DNA of 12,851 nucleotides from Betaproteobacteria bacterium (GTDB lineage: Bacteria > Pseudomonadota > Gammaproteobacteria > Burkholderiales > Ferrovaceae): contig JAGWPH010000130.1 of NCBI GenBank assembly GCA_028870615.1, forward strand, positions 1-12,851, given 5' to 3'. A program made the translations under genes and the position numbers. Under the pieces are notes generated by a model that made no database searches, was not told where the DNA came from, and saw nothing but the letters and a program-made list of their open reading frames with translations. Positions 6,816 to 12,851 of this stretch are shown piece after piece; the stretch's first letter is position 1; each line of letters starts with the position of its first letter.

Positions 6816-9800
6816 CAAAACCCCCATCCGCTGGCTATGGGGGTTTTTTCTGGCCACCGCCATTACCTTGGTCATCTTCAATTCCACCAGAAAATACGAA
6901 GATGATCATGCCGAATCCATTTTTCAGACCACAGCGGTAGAACGAATTGATTTGCTGTCAGCCAATATCAAGTTGGCATTGGGCGGATTGATTTCCATTG
7001 GAGCGTATTACGATGCCTCCAGTGACATCGACCGAAGCAAGTTTCATCGGCTTACGCAACCAATTTTGAAAGACAGCTCAACCATCCAGGCTTTGGAATG
7101 GGTTCCGCGAGTCCCTGATTCAAAGAGAGCGGATTACGTCCAGTCTGCGCGTCGCGACGGCTATGCAAACTTTGATTTCACCGAACGTTTACAGCAGGGG
7201 TTGATGGTCCCGGCCGGTAAACGGTGGGAATACTACCCCGGTTATTTCGTCGAACCCAATCGGGGCAACGAAAATGTAATGGGTTTTGACCTTGCGTCTG
7301 AACCCGAGAGGCGGGCGGCGCTTGATCAATCAGTGATATTGGGGCAATTGTTCGCCACCAGTCGGATTACGCTTGTTCAGGATCATTCTGAACATTATGG
7401 CGTGTTGGTATTCAGGCCGGTTTATCGGGGTGGCGTGCAGCCTCTGGGGGTTTCTCAAAGACAATCCAAACTTATTGGATTTGTTTTGGGCGCATTCAGA
7501 ATCAGCGACATCATGGAATCGAGTGCCAAGGATCTGAGATCCGAAGTCCAGCTTGTTGTTTTTGACGATGACGCCACGCAAGGCTTGCACCTTCTTTATC
7601 CAAGGCAGTTGAGCGTCGACAGCGCGGATGAATTAGTGGCGAGATTCCGGCAAACACGAAGAATCATTTTCGCCGGGCGTTCCTGGACTATCGTTGCTGT
7701 GCCAAAATTTGGCGCTTTTGAAGCGAACCATGACGCCAGCGTTTCTATCCTTGTTCTGGGCTTGCTGATCGGATTCTTGTGGTCAGCTTACCTGAGACAA
7801 ATGATGGTCAGGCAGTCCGTAATTGAACAAGAGATCAAGAATCGCACCTTTGATCTTAACCAAGAGCGCGACTTTGGCAACGCCGTGTTTAACTCGGCGG
7901 GAGCCATCAGTCTGGTATTGAACAGGGTAGGAGAGATTGTCCGATTTAATGCTGCAGCTGAATTGTTTACCGGCTATCGATTTAAAGAAGTCAGAGAGCA
8001 ATCTTTTTTTTGGGAGCGCTTCATGCCGCCGGAGCAGCGTGCCGGCGCACGTGAGCTATTCAAACAGTTTCTTGAGGGAAACCTGCCAAAGCGATATGAG
8101 AATAACTGGCAGAACAGGGCTGGGGAGCCTCGTCTGTTCGATTGGTCAAATTCTACGCTTTATGATGAGCAGGGCCTGCCGAAATACCTCATCACCGTTG
8201 GCCTGGATATCACCCTTCAGAAGCACGCCGAAGAAGAAATCAGGCGCCTGGCCTATCTTGACCCGCTGACCGGCCTGCCGAATCGACGCAGTCTGGAAGA
8301 TCATCTGGAGCGCACCAAGGCGCGCGCCATTCGCCAAAATACTGTGATTGCCGTAGGCCTGATCGACCTTGATGATTTTAAACCCATCAATGATTCTTTT
8401 GGGCACCACACAGGAGACAAATTTCTTGTGGCCCTGTCTCAGCGTATGCAGCAGGCCATGCGCGCAACGGACTTCATTGCCCGTATTGGTGGAGATGAGT
8501 TCGTAATCGTCCTGGAAGATGTTGACAATACTGAACACGATGCGCTCACCAGGTTTCTCGAACGCCTCCATGTGGCGTTATGTGATCCGGTATTCATAGA
8601 CGGGCATACGCTCCAGGTCACTGCCAGCATGGGATTGGCATTGGGTGCGGGTAAAGACATCCATACTATGGATGCCCTCATGCGCCAGGCGGATCGCGCC
8701 TTGTATGCAAGCAAGGCTGCCAAGGGCCAGCGGACAAGCTGGTGGACATTGAACAGCGAGTCACCCCTGCAACCCCAGGCGCTGGAAGACAATGTCGCCA
8801 TCGATCCCTATGGAAACGACGCCGTTGGCATTCTGGAAGCCGTGCAGGAAGCCATGTTGAGAGTCAAAGATCGCTATGTTGACTTTTTCTACGCCACTTT
8901 GGCACAAACGGATGTTTTTTGGAAAATCCTCCAAACGCTTACCCCGGAAGAACTTGTGCGTCTTAAATTGAAACAGGCCGCATATTTTGAAAAACTGATC
9001 TCTCCCACACTATCCGAGGCAGAGCATCATGAAATGGCCACAGGCGCCGGACGTATTCATGCTGTGATTGGTATCGACAACACCGGATTAATGCAGTCGT
9101 ACGAACTGTACCGAAAATTGTTGGAGGACCAAAGGCAGAGAGGAGGCCTCAGGTTGCGCCGCGCCCTGCCCATTTTGCACCTGCGCATATCGCAGGATTC
9201 CAGATGGCAGCTCGAGAGTTACCTGGCTGCGGCAGAAACAAGAAATGCGGTACTGGAACGTATTGATGAACTGGCCTGGCGCGCTCCAAATTATGGCTCG
9301 CTGATTGAAGGCGCCGCAAATTTATTGGCTGAACTTGAGGAAGTGGCCACAGCAGCAATTGCACGACCCGACGCAGCGGGCGTACTCCAGATTGAGGCGC
9401 TCAGTACCGGCGTTGCAGAACAGCTTTTCCGCCAGATTATGACACATCCAGAGCTTGCTTTCACGGTCGACCCTGACAAGCCTGAGGCACAAGGGGCCAT
9501 GGGGCGCGCATGGATCAGTGGCGAAATCCAGGCTTCGCCAAACCTGGCCACCGATCAGAGCAATGTACCAAGACGCGACCTGATGATGAAGATAGGCTTA
9601 CGCTCCGCTGTGGGAATACCCTTACATGTATCGAGTCAGGTCTACGCCATAGTTTCGCTAAGCTCACCTTATGTGAGTAGCTTCAGTAGTAACCAGCATA
9701 GAGACTTTCTGAAGCACCTGCAGCGAAGTTTGTCGCTGGGACTCGAGCGATTACGGGCCACTGAAGGAGCTCCGCAATTGCAGGGCGCGATCGAGCGACT

Positions 9801-10839
9801 TCATCATCGACAACTGTTGCGGGAAGGCGGTCTTGAAATGCATTACCAGCCGATGCTTGACCTCAGGACCGGCAAGCTGGTCAAGGTCGAAGCGCTGGCC
9901 CGGTTAAATGACACTGGGAACACGGTATTACCACCAGCCCAGTTTTTGCCTTCTTTTGGTGAAGACGATTTGTTCGAGCTCTATTGCCGGGGGCTGGAAC
10001 AGGCCCTTCAGGATTCTACCGTCTGGCGGCAACAAGGACTGGATATTGATATCAGTCTCAACCTTCCGCCTCAGGGCCTGGCAAGCGAACGCTATTTGCA
10101 GGCCACTCGAGGTTGGCTATCTTCGCATCCCATGACACCGGGGCATCGCTTGTGGCTGGAGGTATTGGAGACGGAAGAACTGGATTTGGCGGCCACAGCT
10201 GAAAACATGGGACATTGGCGCGAAATGGGGGTGCAGTTTAGTGAAGATGATCTGGGCTCCGGACACAGCTCGCTGTTGCGATTGCGCCATCTGTCCTTCG
10301 AAGCCGTCAAGATTGATCAAGGTCTGGTGCGCAATGCCGAACATGATCCCCTCACCGTGCTACAACTGGTATCCCACCTGGTAGGCATGTTCCGGGCACT
10401 CAATCGCCAGGTGATCATCGAAGGCCTCGAAACAAACGGGTTGGTTGAAGCTGCAACCGCACTGTCCGCAGATCTTGGTCAGGGCCATGCCATTGCCAAG
10501 CCGATGCCGGCACAAGACCTTCTCGTATGGGCCAAAAATCACATCCCACGTCCAATGTTATCCCCAATTCCCATCACCGCCATGGGCGTTCTGGTGGCCT
10601 TCCTGCGATTTGAATCTCACTTGAATTCCTTAGAGGGTCCCGCGCGTTCCGCCGTGGCCTTGACACCCTGTGGCGTTGATCATTTTCTGACCAGGTCTGG
10701 TCTTGAAAACAGTGAAATCGGAGAGGCGCATCATGCAGTGCATACACTGGCAGCAGAACATAGCCTCAGCGATCCGATCTATCAGGGCGCACGCAATCGT
10801 TTTCTTTCCCTGTTTGTCAAACAATACTTTCATCAGTAG
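6808..10839 (+). CDS. CHASE-PAS-GGDEF-globin-GAF-EAL c-di-GMP enzyme
   Basis: This 1343-residue inner-membrane protein should both make and degrade cyclic di-GMP. Order: TM1 (about 9-24), periplasmic CHASE sensor (about 45-290, with ALEWVPRV and YFVEPNRGNE), TM2 (about 310-331), PAS (about 348-470), GGDEF cyclase (DPLTGLPNRR; GGDEF at 561-565; inhibitory RATD at 552-555), sensor globin (about 670-775; proximal histidine H751 in IHAVIGI), GAF (about 825-975) and EAL (about 995-1241). EAL residues look intact: E1028, E1118, D1147-D1148, K1168, E1205 and Q1225. The tail (1255-1343) has a C1288 and H1308-x3-H1312 pattern reminiscent of a CZB zinc domain. ATG 6808 is preferred; the frame also has a TTG at 6799 and a stop at 6784. 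Neither start has a good ribosome site. Net activity cannot be predicted. The globin suggests control by oxygen or another heme ligand. Confidence 0.93.
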   Translation: MISKTPIRWLWGFFLATAITLVIFNSTRKYEDDHAESIFQTTAVERIDLLSANIKLALGGLISIGAYYDASSDIDRSKFHRLTQPILKDSSTIQALEWVPRVPDSKRADYVQSARRDGYANFDFTERLQQGLMVPAGKRWEYYPGYFVEPNRGNENVMGFDLASEPERRAALDQSVILGQLFATSRITLVQDHSEHYGVLVFRPVYRGGVQPLGVSQRQSKLIGFVLGAFRISDIMESSAKDLRSEVQLVVFDDDATQGLHLLYPRQLSVDSADELVARFRQTRRIIFAGRSWTIVAVPKFGAFEANHDASVSILVLGLLIGFLWSAYLRQMMVRQSVIEQEIKNRTFDLNQERDFGNAVFNSAGAISLVLNRVGEIVRFNAAAELFTGYRFKEVREQSFFWERFMPPEQRAGARELFKQFLEGNLPKRYENNWQNRAGEPRLFDWSNSTLYDEQGLPKYLITVGLDITLQKHAEEEIRRLAYLDPLTGLPNRRSLEDHLERTKARAIRQNTVIAVGLIDLDDFKPINDSFGHHTGDKFLVALSQRMQQAMRATDFIARIGGDEFVIVLEDVDNTEHDALTRFLERLHVALCDPVFIDGHTLQVTASMGLALGAGKDIHTMDALMRQADRALYASKAAKGQRTSWWTLNSESPLQPQALEDNVAIDPYGNDAVGILEAVQEAMLRVKDRYVDFFYATLAQTDVFWKILQTLTPEELVRLKLKQAAYFEKLISPTLSEAEHHEMATGAGRIHAVIGIDNTGLMQSYELYRKLLEDQRQRGGLRLRRALPILHLRISQDSRWQLESYLAAAETRNAVLERIDELAWRAPNYGSLIEGAANLLAELEEVATAAIARPDAAGVLQIEALSTGVAEQLFRQIMTHPELAFTVDPDKPEAQGAMGRAWISGEIQASPNLATDQSNVPRRDLMMKIGLRSAVGIPLHVSSQVYAIVSLSSPYVSSFSSNQHRDFLKHLQRSLSLGLERLRATEGAPQLQGAIERLHHRQLLREGGLEMHYQPMLDLRTGKLVKVEALARLNDTGNTVLPPAQFLPSFGEDDLFELYCRGLEQALQDSTVWRQQGLDIDISLNLPPQGLASERYLQATRGWLSSHPMTPGHRLWLEVLETEELDLAATAENMGHWREMGVQFSEDDLGSGHSSLLRLRHLSFEAVKIDQGLVRNAEHDPLTVLQLVSHLVGMFRALNRQVIIEGLETNGLVEAATALSADLGQGHAIAKPMPAQDLLVWAKNHIPRPMLSPIPITAMGVLVAFLRFESHLNSLEGPARSAVALTPCGVDHFLTRSGLENSEIGEAHHAVHTLAAEHSLSDPIYQGARNRFLSLFVKQYFHQ

Positions 10840-10852
10840 CGTGCCACCAAAA

Positions 10853-10881
10853 AAAACGCCCTGCACAGGGCAGGGCGTTTT
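10853..10881. terminator. Bidirectional intrinsic terminator between convergent genes
   Basis: CGCCCTGC (10857-10864) and GCAGGGCG (10870-10877) form a perfect GC-rich 8-bp stem around a 5-base loop. An A run on the left and TTTT on the right extend it to 12 bp. It lies 13 bases after the c-di-GMP gene stop and 41 bases from the end of the minus-strand cytochrome gene, so it should end both transcripts. Confidence 0.9.
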
Positions 10882-10922
10882 AAAGGTGCCGATAAGCGTG
10901 AGCTTTACGGCGTAAGCGTGTG

Positions 10923-11621
10923 TTATTGGATGGACTGCAAGTAGGTGGTTACCTCATGTTTCTGCGTGTCCGTCAAACCGTGGGCGACGCCCTCCATGGC
11001 AACGCCGGTGGGGCGTTCCAGCTGGCTTTCGGGTTCATGCATCTCCACTTCGCGCGAATCACTGTCATAGGCCAACAATTGCTTGTACAGATAATCCGCG
11101 TGTTGTCCCGCGAGGCGCGGAATGGGGCCATTGCCTTCGGCTTTGGACCCATGGCATGCCATGCAGGGAGGAACGGCTTTTTCAAGTACCCCTTCATTGA
11201 AGATCTTCTCTCCTGCGGCGACCATAGCAGGATCACTGGTGGCAGCAGCCGGGTTGGGCAGCGGCGTTTGCTTGGAGAAAAACCCGGCCAGTTGCTTGAT
11301 CTGCTCTGGCGTGAAGTCACGCGCAATACCCCACATCATGTCCTGACCCGCTTTGTCCTTACGGGTGTGGTCATGAAATTCCCGCATCTCGGCTTCCAGG
11401 TATTCGAGTTGCTGACCGGCGAGGATGGGGAAGGTCGGGTTAACGGAATTGCCGTTGACATTATTCCCAATGTTGCCATGGCAAATCGAGCAAACCTGTT
11501 GTGCCAGGGTGTTCCCTGAAACCTGGGGGTTACCCAGGTTTCGGCTGCGATCAATATTGGAGCAGGCCCCCAGCGTCAGTGCGACAGCGGAAAGGGTCAG
11601 AATTTTCGAAATACGTTTCAT
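10923..11621 (-). CDS. Diheme c-type cytochrome, c4-like lipoprotein
   Basis: The 232-residue product starts with a lipoprotein-type signal (LTLGAC, C20 as the lipidation site). It carries two class I cytochrome c domains in tandem, with heme sites C44-S-I-C47-H48 and C153-M-A-C156-H157, each followed by the GQ-x3-YL segment typical of cytochrome c4. Likely distal methionines are M95 or M96 in the first domain and M209 in the second. Cytochrome c4 proteins shuttle electrons in the periplasm to terminal oxidases or other acceptors; the lipid anchor would tether this one to a membrane. The ATG at 11621 is preferred because AGGGG (11628-11632) is 6 bases upstream; an ATG at 11627 abuts that site. 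The porin-like gene ends 8-14 bases upstream, so the two form an operon and are probably translationally coupled. Confidence 0.9.
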   Translation of the reverse strand: MKRISKILTLSAVALTLGACSNIDRSRNLGNPQVSGNTLAQQVCSICHGNIGNNVNGNSVNPTFPILAGQQLEYLEAEMREFHDHTRKDKAGQDMMWGIARDFTPEQIKQLAGFFSKQTPLPNPAAATSDPAMVAAGEKIFNEGVLEKAVPPCMACHGSKAEGNGPIPRLAGQHADYLYKQLLAYDSDSREVEMHEPESQLERPTGVAMEGVAHGLTDTQKHEVTTYLQSIQ

Positions 11622-11635
11622 ATTCATCCCCTGAA

Positions 11636-12851
11636 TTAGTAAATGATGGTGGCGTACAGCATGGACGTGTTGAAGTCATGCGGCGCCAATGACGTGCTGG
11701 TTCCGGCAGTCAACGAATTCCCGGAAGTGCCGCCAAGCTGGGTGTAAAAGGTGTACATATACCCGATTCTGACGTTCTGGACAGGGGCCCAGAAAAGGCT
11801 TGGCATCCAGGACTGCCAGTTCGGGCTGCCAGTGGGGCTGCTGGAATACAACACTGCATCGTTGCTTCCTGTCGCACCGTGGTAGAACAGCATTGCGCCA
11901 TACTTGGCCTGGTAAATATAGGTTGCATCAGCCCAAGTCTCATTGAGGGTATCTGTTGGATTAGCCCCGATGGTTGCATTGTTGTTCATACTTTCGTGGG
12001 TATACCGGAAATGGGCTGCGAAATAATGTGGCTCCAGCACATACTGGTATTGAGCGTCCAGTCCGGCATCGCGATAGGTATTAACGCTGCCTGACCAGTC
12101 CGAGTAGGTATTCGTCAGGATGTCATTGTTGTGCGCATACGCCACCATGCCGTGGGCCCCGACTTGAAAGCTATGGGGTCCCCATTCCTTGTTGTAGGCC
12201 AGGCGGATATAGGGCGAAGTGTCAATCAATGTGGACGCTCCGGGGCCGTTACCCGCGGTAATGATTGACAGCGGACCATGAGTGACAGACTTGTAAACGC
12301 CAAGTTCTCCGTACCAGGTCTTATCCTTGAACAGGTATGCTCCTACGCCCGCCACACTGTGTTGTGACGATCCGCTCTGCAGAAAAGTTGAGGGCGCTAA
12401 TCCTGTGGAACCGTTAAAACCTCCGTTGAAATAACCGATCCAATCCGAGGTCCAGTTTTCCTGCGAGTTCCATACATCAGACATGGTGACGCGATTGTTG
12501 ATATAAGCTCCATAGAGCAAGTCGCTGTCGCCTGTCAAAATGCGATCGGCATAACGGAATTCCGTATTGTCAATGCCTGAGGCGGCGGTATATCGATTGG
12601 CGTCACTTGGGCCGCCATACTTGTTGCCGGTCCATTGAATGAAAGCGCCGGTATTGTCCGTGATGTGGCCTCCGCCAAAGATGCTGACTACCTGGAGGTC
12701 ATAGGACGACGACGGGGTGTTGCCGTTAGCAGGGTCATTATTAACGCCAGAGGCGGTATTCGTGTAGTACTGGCGTGCCGTCTGCAACATAATCGCCAAT
12801 GGCGGACGGTCAATGTTGGTGGTCAGATTGAAAATGTCATTGGCATTTCCC
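11636..12851 (-). CDS. Outer-membrane beta-barrel (porin-like) protein, 5' end outside window
   Basis: The frame is open through the right edge of the window, so the visible 404 residues are the C-terminal part. The TTG at 12799 is internal and not the start. The sequence alternates short amphipathic strands rich in Tyr, Trp, Gly, Asn and Ser with polar loops, and ends on a C-terminal tyrosine (TIIY), as transmembrane beta-barrels do. No cysteine-based heme site is present in the visible part. The gene is directly upstream of a diheme cytochrome lipoprotein with an 8-14 base gap, which suggests that the barrel and the cytochrome work together, possibly in electron transfer at the outer membrane. 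Some barrel proteins of iron- and sulfur-oxidisers carry an N-terminal heme domain; whether this one does lies outside the window. It could also be an ordinary solute porin. Confidence 0.75.
   Translation of the reverse strand, partial: GNANDIFNLTTNIDRPPLAIMLQTARQYYTNTASGVNNDPANGNTPSSSYDLQVVSIFGGGHITDNTGAFIQWTGNKYGGPSDANRYTAASGIDNTEFRYADRILTGDSDLLYGAYINNRVTMSDVWNSQENWTSDWIGYFNGGFNGSTGLAPSTFLQSGSSQHSVAGVGAYLFKDKTWYGELGVYKSVTHGPLSIITAGNGPGASTLIDTSPYIRLAYNKEWGPHSFQVGAHGMVAYAHNNDILTNTYSDWSGSVNTYRDAGLDAQYQYVLEPHYFAAHFRYTHESMNNNATIGANPTDTLNETWADATYIYQAKYGAMLFYHGATGSNDAVLYSSSPTGSPNWQSWMPSLFWAPVQNVRIGYMYTFYTQLGGTSGNSLTAGTSTSLAPHDFNTSMLYATIIY

Noticed and set aside
10920..11519. 199-codon plus-strand frame opposite the cytochrome gene
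   Set aside because: The minus strand has two clear heme motifs and a lipoprotein signal; the plus frame has no family resemblance and begins beyond a terminator.
12797..12799. TTG as the start of the barrel gene
   Set aside because: The frame continues open to the window edge with family-like sequence and there is no signal peptide after the TTG.

Overview
The window is chromosomal DNA from a probable betaproteobacterial chemolithotroph. The sulfur-oxidation genes, periplasmic cytochromes, a tRNA-His-like relic of Proteobacteria type and a c-di-GMP enzyme with an internal globin suggest a Sulfuricella, Sideroxydans or Gallionella-like microaerophile of the Nitrosomonadales. The genus is inferred from gene content and is not proven.

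Bases 1-3832 hold the downstream end of a sox cluster: soxA (a monoheme form), a strong intrinsic terminator, soxB, and a YeeE/YedE-family sulfur-compound permease. soxB has no ATG, GTG or TTG start that includes its Tat signal. It appears to start at an ATC codon at 937. The SoxAX and SoxB steps act on thiosulfate bound to SoxYZ in the periplasm. The permease probably moves thiosulfate or a related sulfur species across the inner membrane.

Bases 4090-6439 carry three exported accessory proteins on the same strand: a cysteine-bearing pentapeptide-repeat protein, a DUF3530-type alpha/beta hydrolase and a DsbC-like disulfide isomerase. They may help maintain thiol-dependent periplasmic proteins, but only the isomerase role is clear from sequence.

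Bases 6440-6807 are noncoding. They hold a likely terminator, a 51-base relic of the 3' part of a tRNA-His gene (a possible old integration site), a nested inverted repeat, and a possible 10-codon leader ORF with the only good Shine-Dalgarno sequence near the next gene.

Bases 6808-10839 encode a 1343-residue protein ordered TM-CHASE-TM-PAS-GGDEF-globin-GAF-EAL-tail. Both catalytic motifs look intact, as does the inhibitory RxxD site, and the globin sits between the two enzymatic halves. It probably tunes c-di-GMP in response to an extracellular ligand and to oxygen or another heme ligand.

A bidirectional terminator (10853-10881) separates it from a convergent minus-strand pair: an outer-membrane beta-barrel protein (5' end outside the window) followed 8-14 bases later by a diheme c4-like lipoprotein cytochrome. 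Together they look like a periplasm/outer-membrane electron-transfer unit.
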